A stretch of 64,000 nucleotides of DNA from positions 124,001-188,000 of the forward strand of contig NZ_MQVV01000014.1 in assembly GCF_002954355.1 (NCBI RefSeq), written 5' to 3'. Source of the stretch: Nonlabens tegetincola (lineage in GTDB: Bacteria; Bacteroidota; Bacteroidia; Flavobacteriales; Flavobacteriaceae). The translations under genes were made by a program, and so were the position numbers. A model generated the notes under the pieces. That model saw only the letters and a program-made list of their open reading frames with translations. It was not told the DNA's origin and did not search any database. Shown piece by piece: positions 9,501 to 17,244 of this stretch. Position 1 is the first letter of the stretch. Each line of letters opens with the position of its first letter.

Positions 9501-10823
9501 TTATGATACAGCTTCTTTATAGGTTTTAAGACAACGTTCTCTAGCTTCTTTGTGATCTACCATCATGTCTGGATATTTATCAGTATCGTGTTCAGGTACC
9601 CATTCATTGATATACTCTCGTTGTTTATCAAATTTATCCTTTTGTGTTATTGGATTGAATATTCTAAAGTAAGGAGCAGCATCTACACCGCTACCAGCAG
9701 CCCATTGCCAATTACCTACATTTGAACTCATTTCATAATCTAATAATTTTTCGGCAAAATAGGTCTCGCCCCAGCGCCAGTCTATTAATAGATGTTTACA
9801 CAAGAAACTTGCTACAAGCATACGAACTCTATTATGCATATATCCAGTAGCATTAAGTTCTCTCATTCCTGCGTCAACTAGTTTATATCCTGTTTGACCG
9901 TTTTTCCATTTTTCAAATTCATCTTCATTATTGCGCCATTCGATACGGTCGTACTTTGATTTGAACGCTTCGTCTTTAGTATGTGGAAAATGATACAAAA
10001 TTTGCATGAAGAACTCTCTCCAAATAAGCTCTGATAAAAATGTTTTGTTCTCTACATGATCTGCATTTGCTACCATTTTTCTCACGCTCACCATTCCAAA
10101 TCTTAAATAAGGACCTAACCTAGAAGTACCGTAGTGCTTAGCAGGAAAATTACGAGTAGATTCATATTCAGATAATACTTTTTTAGTCACTCTATAGTCT
10201 GTAACATCGATACTAGATTTTTTAAATCCCATATCTGCCAGGCTCACATTAGGCAATCTACTATGCTCGATACAGTTTTTTAAATAATATCCAGTGTTGT
10301 ATGTGGTGATGTCTTTACCTTGTCCTACGTCTTTTCTAAATTGTTCTAACCATTTGTTTTTATATGGAGTGTAAACCACATAGGGATCACCATCTGCTTT
10401 AACCACTTCATCCTTTTCATATATAACTTGATCCTTGAACGTGTTAAATTCAATATTTTTATTACTCAGGAGCTTTTGAACTTTTTCATCACGCTCTTTG
10501 GCATAGGGTTCGTAATCGCGGTTAGTATAAACAGCATTAACATCAAAATCCTTCAGCAATTCATTCCAAGCACTTTCCGGATCATCGTATAAAATTGCTA
10601 TCGAGCTACCATGCTTTTCTTGAAGCTCATCACGCATGCCTTGTAATTGTTCAAAAATGAAAGTCACTCTGGCATCGTCTTCAGGTAATTTATCAAGAAT
10701 GTTTTTGTCAAAAATAAAGATGGGTAAAACAGGTAGATCGCCCTTCAAAGCCTCAGTAAAACCAGCGTTGTCATCTAGTCTTAAATCCCTGCGAAACCAA
10801 AATACATTTACCTTGCGAGACAT
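9501..10823 (-). CDS. phrB: Deoxyribodipyrimidine photo-lyase (class I CPD photolyase)
   Basis: A 440-residue flavoenzyme that splits cyclobutane pyrimidine dimers using blue light. Motifs seen: FWFRRDLRLDDN at the start of the antenna-binding domain; TSRLGPYLRFGMVS; ELIWREFF; GQTGYKLVDAGMRELNATG; HNRVRM; and NWQWAAGSGVDAAPYFRIFNP-type FAD-domain residues, including the Trp equivalent to E. coli W382 and the Asn four residues before it. Length and motif order are typical. The start ATG overlaps the SDR stop codon (TAATG), so it is cotranscribed with the SDR and SRPBCC genes. Confidence 0.93.
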   Translation of the reverse strand: MSRKVNVFWFRRDLRLDDNAGFTEALKGDLPVLPIFIFDKNILDKLPEDDARVTFIFEQLQGMRDELQEKHGSSIAILYDDPESAWNELLKDFDVNAVYTNRDYEPYAKERDEKVQKLLSNKNIEFNTFKDQVIYEKDEVVKADGDPYVVYTPYKNKWLEQFRKDVGQGKDITTYNTGYYLKNCIEHSRLPNVSLADMGFKKSSIDVTDYRVTKKVLSEYESTRNFPAKHYGTSRLGPYLRFGMVSVRKMVANADHVENKTFLSELIWREFFMQILYHFPHTKDEAFKSKYDRIEWRNNEDEFEKWKNGQTGYKLVDAGMRELNATGYMHNRVRMLVASFLCKHLLIDWRWGETYFAEKLLDYEMSSNVGNWQWAAGSGVDAAPYFRIFNPITQKDKFDKQREYINEWVPEHDTDKYPDMMVDHKEARERCLKTYKEAVS

Positions 10824-11521
10824 TAATTACCTAAATTTAAAGTGGATTTTCCGCCGTCAACTCCTATTACTTGACCTGTGATCCAACCATTATTTTGTTC
10901 TAGTAAAAATTTAGTTATACTGGCAATATCATCAGCAGTTCCTACTCTTTTCAAAGGATGTAAATCACCCATTTTCTCTTTTTTTGCATCGTTATTTAAT
11001 AACCTGCCAGCAAGTGGTGTGTCAACGAGAGATGGTGCTACGACATTAACTCTTACAGTTGGAGCATATTCTGCAGCAAGAGCTTTAGCATATCCTTCTA
11101 TAGCGCCTTTTGCGGCAGCTACACTTGTGTGAAAAGGCATTCCTGTTCCTACTGCAACGGTTGAAAAGTAAACAATACTGCTGTTCCCATCTTTAGTTAA
11201 TAGTGGAAGAACGGTTCTCGTAACTTTAAGAAGTGAAAAGAAATTTATATTCATATCATCTTCAAAATGTTCTTGTTTAAGCATTTTAAATGGCTTAAGG
11301 TTGATACTGCCGGGACAATACACAAATCCGTCTAGACTTTCTGGTAGTTGACTTACATCAAGCTCGTCTGTTGTAGCATCAAATGATATATGTGTGACAT
11401 CGTCTGGTAAATTCTCATTTTCTCTAGATGCTACAAATAGATTATGGTCTTGATGCATGTGTTGTACAATGGCATTTCCTATTCCATGGCTTCCGCCTAT
11501 TAATAATATATTTTTTGACAT
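10823..11521 (-). CDS. SDR-family protein lacking the canonical catalytic Tyr
   Basis: A 232-residue short-chain dehydrogenase/reductase fold protein. The NAD(P)-binding motif GGSHGIG is at residues 9-15 and the active-site Ser is in VYFSTVAVG. Where the family has YxxxK, this protein has VAAAK (in SVAAAKGAIEG): the Lys is kept and the Tyr is Val. The C-terminal GWITGQVIGVDGG is typical of SDRs. It is the second gene of the photolyase operon, with a 1-bp gap after the SRPBCC gene. The missing Tyr suggests altered chemistry or a non-catalytic role. Such SDRs beside photolyases recur in bacteria as I recall, but no substrate is known to me. Confidence 0.85.
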   Translation of the reverse strand: MSKNILLIGGSHGIGNAIVQHMHQDHNLFVASRENENLPDDVTHISFDATTDELDVSQLPESLDGFVYCPGSINLKPFKMLKQEHFEDDMNINFFSLLKVTRTVLPLLTKDGNSSIVYFSTVAVGTGMPFHTSVAAAKGAIEGYAKALAAEYAPTVRVNVVAPSLVDTPLAGRLLNNDAKKEKMGDLHPLKRVGTADDIASITKFLLEQNNGWITGQVIGVDGGKSTLNLGN

Positions 11522-11522
11522 G

Positions 11523-12035
11523 TTAATTTAATATTTGATGTTTACTTACGGATTTGTTCTCAGGTGCGGTCGTTTCTTTGAACGAACCAAAATGGTTAAT
11601 GAGTGCGCTTTCGCGAAAGCGGAATATCTCTTCAAGCTTTTTCTTTACCAATGGAGCTCCTAATTTTCCTAAAATTCCCAATGGTAATCGGTAATGTATA
11701 AGATCCTCCATCAAAATACCACCTGGTATTTCTTTAATGAAATGTACATGGTGCCAGGTAGCATATGGACCATACATTTGTTCATCAACAAAAAATTTTT
11801 TGTGCTCTACTTGAGTAATGTGCGTAACCCAATTAGTTCTATAGAAAGGAAGTGGTTTTACTGAATACTCTATAAGCTGCCCAGGATACATACCGCGATC
11901 AGTCCCGTATAGAACTTTCATTTGTAATTCTGGTGGAGTGAGTAACTTTAAATTATTGGCATCGGTAAGGAATTCCCATGCCTGATCCAAAGTTATCGGT
12001 AGTTTTTGTGTAGCGTGGTGCTGATATAATTTCAA
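11523..12035 (-). CDS. SRPBCC (START-like) ligand-binding protein
   Basis: A 170-residue protein and the first gene of the leftward photolyase operon. It fits the SRPBCC/polyketide-cyclase-like fold: an N-terminal strand, then LDQAWEFLTDANNLKLLTPPEL (split across residues 19-40) forming the helices that close the cavity, then W-rich strands (TNWVTHITQVE, YATWHHVHF). It starts at TTG; the nearby ATG at 12040 is out of frame. A TAnnTTTG promoter box lies 35 bp upstream. The ligand is unknown; the context suggests light or oxidative-damage metabolism. Confidence 0.75.
   Translation of the reverse strand: MKLYQHHATQKLPITLDQAWEFLTDANNLKLLTPPELQMKVLYGTDRGMYPGQLIEYSVKPLPFYRTNWVTHITQVEHKKFFVDEQMYGPYATWHHVHFIKEIPGGILMEDLIHYRLPLGILGKLGAPLVKKKLEEIFRFRESALINHFGSFKETTAPENKSVSKHQILN
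11606..11621. repeat. Palindrome copy 3
   Basis: Perfect CGCTTTCGCGAAAGCG near the 3' end of the SRPBCC gene, read on the minus strand as R-F-R-E-S. Confidence 0.95.
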
Positions 12036-12069
12036 AACATTTGTTTAAGTTATAAAATTAATACTTAAA

Positions 12070-12077
12070 CAAAAATA
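12070..12077 (-). promoter_or_regulatory. Probable -7 box of the photolyase operon
   Basis: The minus strand reads TATTTTTG, an exact match to the Bacteroidota -7 consensus TAnnTTTG. It lies about 35 bp before the TTG start of the SRPBCC gene. A clear -33 TTG is not seen at the usual spacing. Confidence 0.5.
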
Positions 12078-12116
12078 GTTTTGAAAAAGGTTGTTAAATT
12101 TTAAAGTTGATCTTGA

Positions 12117-12635
12117 TTAGAATAGATTGCTTACTTCTTCTCTCACAAAACTTAGCGCTGTAGAACTAGGAGATCGTTTGTCCATAAGATCGTTGAGTAA
12201 CGCACTACGCAACTCTGCCGCCGATGAATTTTTTTCTTTGAGAGCTACTTGTCTTATTTGTTGAATGGTAGTGTTTTTTGCAGCCCTTATGATATTCCAG
12301 CATTCTTCACTCACATAAATTTGCATAGCAATATTGTGTTCAAATTCTTGCTCAATGGTATTTACCAATAACTGCTCGTAATCACTTTTTGATAGATTAC
12401 CAGGTTTTGTGCGTACAACGATATTGGCTGGTTTAATGCGTTCTAGAAAAAGGGTCATTCTTTCATAGGCACTCATGCGAGTAGGTAATGTTTTTCCTTG
12501 CGACTCTCTAACGGTTAAAAACCTGCGACGGCGTTCTTCATTTTTCATAAATGAAGCGATAGATATGTATGCTACAAATCCTACTATGGCAGCTGGTAAT
12601 AAAGATAAAAAGACTTGTGGAAGAATGTTGTCCAT
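12117..12635 (-). CDS. Conserved membrane-anchored protein of unknown function
   Basis: A 172-residue protein that I do not recognise beyond a conserved flavobacterial hypothetical. One N-terminal transmembrane helix (about residues 8-28) is followed by an Arg-rich juxtamembrane stretch (NEERRRRF) and a soluble, mostly helical, charged domain (residues 35-172). It has no catalytic motif. It reads in the same direction as the photolyase operon, but an 82-bp gap with a promoter-like box separates it from the SRPBCC gene. Confidence 0.6.
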   Translation of the reverse strand: MDNILPQVFLSLLPAAIVGFVAYISIASFMKNEERRRRFLTVRESQGKTLPTRMSAYERMTLFLERIKPANIVVRTKPGNLSKSDYEQLLVNTIEQEFEHNIAMQIYVSEECWNIIRAAKNTTIQQIRQVALKEKNSSAAELRSALLNDLMDKRSPSSTALSFVREEVSNLF

Positions 12636-12767
12636 TGAAGTTGTTTTAGTTTTAAAATAGTTCAGGCGAATTTAAAATAAATAACGCACTTGTAGTCCAG
12701 TAATTGTATTCTATTAAACAGATATCTTTATCAAAATTGATTTGATCAAGAACCTATTTGAAAGTAT

Positions 12768-14318
12768 TTATTTGCCTCCTAAATAGGGACAATTTTCCAT
12801 TTTTGATAAACCGATATAATCTACTGGAGTCTTTCTGTATCTATAGGTGTGTTCTAAAGTTTGTGTGAGATTCATATCACCTAGTGAAATATCAACATCT
12901 TCCATGTTAAATTGACAAGGATGCTCATATCCTGAAGCATGGGTAATTTCTAGTAGTTCTTTATTAAACTTAGTAAAGTAACTTGCCAGTCGATCTGCCT
13001 TTTCAGGAACCACGATTCCACGTTGTAACCATTTGTTTTGAGTTGCAATTCCTGTAGGACAGGTGTTGTTATGACATGCCTGTGCTTGTATACATCCTAT
13101 TGCAATCATCGCTTCACGTGCTACGTTAATCACATCGGCACCCATTGAGAATGCCATAGCTGCTTTTGCCGGAAATCCTAATTTACCACTTGCAATAAAG
13201 ACGATGTCATTTGCCATGCCTCGTTTATTAAAGACTTGATATAGATCTGCAAATCCATGCACCCATGGAAGTGAAACATGATCTGCAAAACTAGGAGGCG
13301 CCGCTCCAGTGCCACCTTCACCGCCATCTACAGTTATAAAATCGGGTCCTTTTCCTGTAGCTTGCATGATGTCTGCAAGTTGTTCCCATTGAGCAAGCTT
13401 ACCGATGGCTGCTTTTATACCAACTGGTAGTCCTGTTTCTCGAGCGATATCCTCAACAAATTCAATTAAACCTTCAATACCGTCAAAGGCACTGTGAGTA
13501 GGCGGAGATAATACATCTTTACCCATAGGTACATTACGTATCTCACTTATTTCCTTACTTATTTTTGATCCAGGAAGCACACCGCCTTTTCCAGGTTTGG
13601 CTCCTTGTGATAGCTTGACCTCGATTGCACGTATTTGTGGGTTGTCTGCGACTAATTTTTTCATGTGTTCCATGGAAAAATTACCTTCTTTATCACGTAC
13701 ACCGAAATATCCAGTTCCAAAATGAAAGACTACATCGGCTCCTCTTTTATGATAGGGAGAAAGGCCACCTTCACCAGTGTTGTGATATGCATTAACTTTT
13801 TTTGCACCTTGATTCATGGCGTCAACTGCTTTGGCGCTAAGAGATCCATAACTCATGGCACTGATGTTTATAACGCTTGCTGGTCTATATGGTCTTTTTC
13901 TATTTTTTGAAGCACCTATAACCTTAGCACAAGGAACGAATTCTGGTTTGCGTTTGGAAATATGATCTTCTTCAACTTTAAAAGGCATCATTGCATTATT
14001 AACGAATATGTATTGATGAGAGTGTATATCTCGATCAGTACCGAATCCTTCATAGTTGTTTTCGTTTTTTGCACTAGCATAAATCCAACCTCTTTCAATT
14101 CGATTAAAGGGTAGTTCTTCTCTGTTATTTGCCACTATGTACTGCCTTAATTCTGGACCTATACTTTCTAGCCAGTAGCGTATGTGACCTACCACCGGAA
14201 AATTACGTAGTATAATATGCTTGCGATTGAATAAATCGTAAAGCGCTACTAGGATAATAAATACAACTAGGTACCAATACCACGCTAATTCAGATAAAAA
14301 ATTAATTACATTTTCCAT
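12768..14318 (-). CDS. FMN-binding glutamate synthase family protein
   Basis: A 516-residue protein with an N-terminal membrane helix (about residues 11-27) followed by the FMN/TIM-barrel central domain of glutamate synthase. Visible motifs are INISAMSYGSLSAKAV, GQ/KLSQGAKPGKGG, FITVDGGEGGTGAAPPSF and CHNNTCPTGIATQ; in GltB the Cys residues of the last motif bind the 3Fe-4S cluster. The glutaminase domain and the GXGXG C-terminal domain of full GltB are absent, so this is the stand-alone archaeal-type family member. Its real reaction is not established; a ferredoxin-linked amidotransferase-like role is inferred. Confidence 0.85.
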   Translation of the reverse strand: MENVINFLSELAWYWYLVVFIILVALYDLFNRKHIILRNFPVVGHIRYWLESIGPELRQYIVANNREELPFNRIERGWIYASAKNENNYEGFGTDRDIHSHQYIFVNNAMMPFKVEEDHISKRKPEFVPCAKVIGASKNRKRPYRPASVINISAMSYGSLSAKAVDAMNQGAKKVNAYHNTGEGGLSPYHKRGADVVFHFGTGYFGVRDKEGNFSMEHMKKLVADNPQIRAIEVKLSQGAKPGKGGVLPGSKISKEISEIRNVPMGKDVLSPPTHSAFDGIEGLIEFVEDIARETGLPVGIKAAIGKLAQWEQLADIMQATGKGPDFITVDGGEGGTGAAPPSFADHVSLPWVHGFADLYQVFNKRGMANDIVFIASGKLGFPAKAAMAFSMGADVINVAREAMIAIGCIQAQACHNNTCPTGIATQNKWLQRGIVVPEKADRLASYFTKFNKELLEITHASGYEHPCQFNMEDVDISLGDMNLTQTLEHTYRYRKTPVDYIGLSKMENCPYLGGK

Positions 14319-14445
14319 ATTGAAGTATTAAAGGCCTAAAAGTACAATGATTACTATAAAATAAACATGCAAAACTTGGAGCTTGTGATATTCTAAGATT
14401 ATATAGTGCTCATAGATTAATGTAACGTTAATTTGTATGCTGTTT

Positions 14446-14461
14446 CTAAACGATTGTTTAG
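14446..14461. promoter_or_regulatory. Probable TetR operator (site 1, own promoter)
   Basis: Inverted repeat CTAAACGATTGTTTAG (arms CTAAAC/GTTTAG around GATT), 24 bp before the TetR start codon. Thirteen of 16 bases match the dyad at 15066-15081 in front of the next gene, so the two are probably bound by the same regulator. Confidence 0.7.
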
Positions 14462-14484
14462 TTTTGTATTCAACTTTGTTTAAA

Positions 14485-15048
14485 ATGCCAAGAATTAAAG
14501 AATATAACGAAAGTGATGTGCTAGAGAAGGCGATGAATCTTTTTTGGCGTAATGGTTTTGAAACTACCTCGATGCATATGCTGGAGAAGGAAATGGGAAT
14601 CAATAAATTTTCCATTTATTCAAGCTTTGGCAGTAAACAAGGTCTTTTGTTAGCCAGTATTAAATGTTATCAAGAACAATTGAACAGCTTGTTAATTGAA
14701 ATAGAAAAAGGAAAGAATGGAAAGCAAGCGATTAAAAATTACTTCTATAAATTTCTTTCATTTTCACAAAGAGGTAACAACAAAAATGGTTGTTTGATAA
14801 CCAATACAAAAAACGAATTAAGAGATAAGGCTGCTCCAGAAATAAAGAATGCTTTGGTAAACTTTACCTTAGGAGTGAAAGACATTTTTGCCAATGCGTT
14901 AAGTAAGGATAGTTCAAGAACAGTCGAAACAATTAATCAACAATCAGATTATTTATTGATTGCTATGTTCGGTTTGTCCAGTGCCTCAAGAGTTTTTGAT
15001 AGAGATCAATTAGAAAATTACATCGAACAAATATTTAATTCAATATAA
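14485..15048 (+). CDS. TetR/AcrR family transcriptional regulator
   Basis: A 187-residue repressor-type protein. The N-terminal helix-turn-helix spans about residues 8-55 (LEKAMNLFWRNGFETTSM, then IYSSFGSKQGLL), which is standard TetR. The rest is the helical ligand-binding and dimerisation domain. The ATG at 14485 is chosen because it begins the conserved PRIKEYNESDVL start and because an upstream in-frame extension would run through the operator-like dyad at 14446. The gene is followed, after a second matching dyad, by the AhpD-like and haloacid-dehalogenase genes, which are its likely targets. The inducer is unknown. Confidence 0.88.
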   Translation: MPRIKEYNESDVLEKAMNLFWRNGFETTSMHMLEKEMGINKFSIYSSFGSKQGLLLASIKCYQEQLNSLLIEIEKGKNGKQAIKNYFYKFLSFSQRGNNKNGCLITNTKNELRDKAAPEIKNALVNFTLGVKDIFANALSKDSSRTVETINQQSDYLLIAMFGLSSASRVFDRDQLENYIEQIFNSI

Positions 15049-15060
15049 ATTTTTTTAATC

Positions 15061-15086
15061 TATAACTAACCGATTAGTTAGTTATA
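15061..15086. promoter_or_regulatory. Probable TetR operator (site 2, AhpD-like gene promoter)
   Basis: Perfect inverted repeat with 10-bp arms: TATAACTAAC (15061-15070) and GTTAGTTATA (15077-15086), spacer CGATTA. Its core CTAACCGATTAGTTAG (15066-15081) matches site 1 at 14446. It lies 14 bp before the ATG of the AhpD-like gene, where bound repressor would block transcription. Confidence 0.75.
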
Positions 15087-15099
15087 AAAATTGCAAATT

Positions 15100-15672
15100 A
15101 TGAATACAAGTCAAAAATCAGAAATCTTAGAAATTCACACAATCGAAAGTGCTCCAGAGAAGAGTAAGGCTCTTCTTGAAAAGTCGCAAAAAGCTTATGG
15201 ATACGTTCCAAATTTACATGGCGTACTAGCTGAATCACCTAATCTTTTAGAAGCATATCAAAATCTACATGAACTTTTTGCTTCATCATCATTCAATGAT
15301 GAAGAGTTAACTGTGGTATGGCAAACGATCAATGTAGAGCATGAATGTCATTACTGTGTTCCAGCTCATACAGCAATAGCAAAAGCAATGAAAGTTGATG
15401 ATGAAATCATTGAAGCCCTACGTAATGAATCTGAATTGCCATCTGCTAAATTGGAAACTTTACGCGATACAACTCTTGCAATTGTAAGAAACAGAGGTTT
15501 TATAGATGAAAAAACCTTACAAGATTTTTATGCTGCAGGATATAATCAAAAGAACTTACTGGATATAATCTTAGGTTTATCCCAAAAAGTGATTAGTAAT
15601 TATACTAATCACATTGCAGAAACCAAGCTAGATGAAGGTTTTGCAAAATTTGATTGGAAAAAAAATAAGTAA
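15100..15672 (+). CDS. Carboxymuconolactone decarboxylase / AhpD-like protein
   Basis: A 190-residue protein with the AhpD/CMD core: the redox motif HECHYCVPAHT puts Cys83 and Cys86 as a CxxC pair with the usual following His. In AhpD such residues give alkylhydroperoxidase/disulfide-reductase activity. The ATG at 15100 is preferred over a TTG nine bases upstream. It lies directly behind the second TetR operator, so induction by whatever ligand releases that TetR is likely. A role in detoxifying peroxides or reactive electrophiles is inferred. Confidence 0.85.
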   Translation: MNTSQKSEILEIHTIESAPEKSKALLEKSQKAYGYVPNLHGVLAESPNLLEAYQNLHELFASSSFNDEELTVVWQTINVEHECHYCVPAHTAIAKAMKVDDEIIEALRNESELPSAKLETLRDTTLAIVRNRGFIDEKTLQDFYAAGYNQKNLLDIILGLSQKVISNYTNHIAETKLDEGFAKFDWKKNK

Positions 15673-15680
15673 GCCTATTT

Positions 15681-15712
15681 TAAGTAGGTACACATTGTTG
15701 TGTGCCTACTTA
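15681..15712 (+). terminator. Stem-loop between the AhpD-like and dehalogenase genes
   Basis: A 14-bp stem (arm 1 at 15681-15694, arm 2 at 15699-15712, one G-U pair, loop TTGT) followed by AATTTTATCT. It is only 15 bp from the next start codon, so it may be a terminator or an attenuator lowering dehalogenase expression. Confidence 0.7.
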
Positions 15713-15727
15713 AATTTTATCTAGATT

Positions 15728-16522
15728 ATGACTAACAGAAGAAACTTTATTAAAAATTTGAGTATGATAGGAGCATCATCAATGATGCTACCTAGCTTGA
15801 TAAACTCAGCCCCAAACTGGAATCCTATGAAAACCGAAAATTTAGAACGACCTAAGGTGTTGTTTTTTGATGTTAATGAAACATTACTGGATTTGACACA
15901 AATGAAAACGCAGGTTGGTAAAGCTTTAAATGGAAGAGACGATCTTTTGTCCTTATGGTTCACTACAATGTTACAATACTCCTTAGTAACAACAGCGAGT
16001 GGTCAGTATGAACATTTTGGTTACATAGGCGCTGCAGCCTTACAAATGGTAGCAAAAAATAATGGGATTAATATTACCGAATCGCAAGCGCGTGAAATAA
16101 TAGTTGAAGCTTTAAGAGGTTTACCTGCACATCCTGATGTAAAAAATGCTTTAGCAGATTTAAAAAATGATGGTTACAAATTAGTATCATTTACTAATTC
16201 CTCGAACGCAGGAGTTAAAAAACAATTTGAAAGCGCTGGACTCACTGATTTCTTTGATGAAAGGTTAAGTGTGGAAGATATTGGAAAATTTAAACCATTC
16301 AGAGAGACGTATGAATGGGGAGCGAGGAAGATGGGAACAAAGTCAAATGAGGCGATGCTAATTGCAGCTCACGGATGGGATGTTGCTGGTGCACTTTGGG
16401 CTGGATGGCGTGCTGCATTCATCAGTAGACCTGGGAAACAGATTTTTCCTTTAGCACCAAAAACAGAAATTAATGAAACAGATCTTCAAAAAGTTGCTGA
16501 TATCCTAGTTACTTATAAATAA
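15728..16522 (+). CDS. Haloacid dehalogenase type II-like protein with a twin-arginine signal
   Basis: A 264-residue HAD-superfamily protein. The N-terminus is a Tat-type signal: twin Arg in RRNFIK (residues 4-9), then a hydrophobic stretch ending about residue 28. The HAD core follows: motif I FFDVNETLLDL with nucleophile Asp48, motif II FTNSSNAG, then KPFRETYEWG and AAHGWDVAGALWAGW, the pattern of L-2-haloacid dehalogenases (type II). Such enzymes are normally cytoplasmic, so export by Tat is odd. It lies third behind TetR and the AhpD-like gene, after a stem-loop. Substrate unproven. Confidence 0.85.
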   Translation: MTNRRNFIKNLSMIGASSMMLPSLINSAPNWNPMKTENLERPKVLFFDVNETLLDLTQMKTQVGKALNGRDDLLSLWFTTMLQYSLVTTASGQYEHFGYIGAAALQMVAKNNGINITESQAREIIVEALRGLPAHPDVKNALADLKNDGYKLVSFTNSSNAGVKKQFESAGLTDFFDERLSVEDIGKFKPFRETYEWGARKMGTKSNEAMLIAAHGWDVAGALWAGWRAAFISRPGKQIFPLAPKTEINETDLQKVADILVTYK

Positions 16523-16574
16523 ATAATTTCGTCCTTTCATATAATTCGATTTTATATGGTAGGGCAAAATTTCA

Positions 16575-17174
16575 TCACTCCGTTTTTTTAGGATTATACA
16601 TTACAATTAGTTGTATCACAATAGCAAGGACAACTAGAATACAAATTTCTAATTGAGTAAAAAATTCGACTGTGTCAAGAGCTTTTTTGCTTATTGACAT
16701 TTGTTTTCCACCTTCGTCCAACTGTACTTTAGACAAATCACTCAAATTAGATTTAAGATTATCAATTTTTGCTAGAATCTCATTCTTATTTAAGAGATTC
16801 ATGGAGGTATTCTTGTTTTCTAGAGTTATTAAATCTGCCAGGTTGCTTTTTAAATTTTTATAAATTTTGGATTCTTTTTTGGTGAGCTTCGTTTCATCGT
16901 ACCTGGCAAGTAAAGACTCTATATGTTGATTTACTCTAGAGTTTTGATTTTTGTAAAACAAACTATCCCTTAAAACGATAGCAACCTCTTTTTCATGTAT
17001 GGATTGCTGTAATTCAAAAATCAAATCGCTTGCTATTATTCTGTCTTCATAAATAGTAACCACCGAATCACGAACACGTGTAAAGTTGTTCTTATCAATT
17101 AGATTGGTTGCGATGATTAAAACGAAAACAATAAGTATACCTAGAATCCACTTTAATTTGTTGTATAAAGACAT
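16575..17174 (-). CDS. Membrane protein with a four-helix-bundle sensor-like domain
   Basis: About 199 residues: an N-terminal transmembrane helix, a periplasmic all-helical region of about 140 residues rich in K/E/L with heptad character, and a second membrane helix near the C-terminus ending in a short cytoplasmic tail. This is the layout of the 4HB chemoreceptor ligand-binding domain, but no signalling domain follows. ATG at 17174 (SLYNKLKW) is preferred to an in-frame start 24 bp upstream because it places the membrane helix near the terminus. Function unknown; it neighbours the RamB-like regulator in the same direction. Confidence 0.55.
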   Translation of the reverse strand: MSLYNKLKWILGILIVFVLIIATNLIDKNNFTRVRDSVVTIYEDRIIASDLIFELQQSIHEKEVAIVLRDSLFYKNQNSRVNQHIESLLARYDETKLTKKESKIYKNLKSNLADLITLENKNTSMNLLNKNEILAKIDNLKSNLSDLSKVQLDEGGKQMSISKKALDTVEFFTQLEICILVVLAIVIQLIVMYNPKKTE

Positions 17175-17244
17175 AATAACACTATTCTTAGTTAGCAAGT
17201 TAAAGTAAATATACTAAATTGAAAACTTTAAATGGATATTAAAA

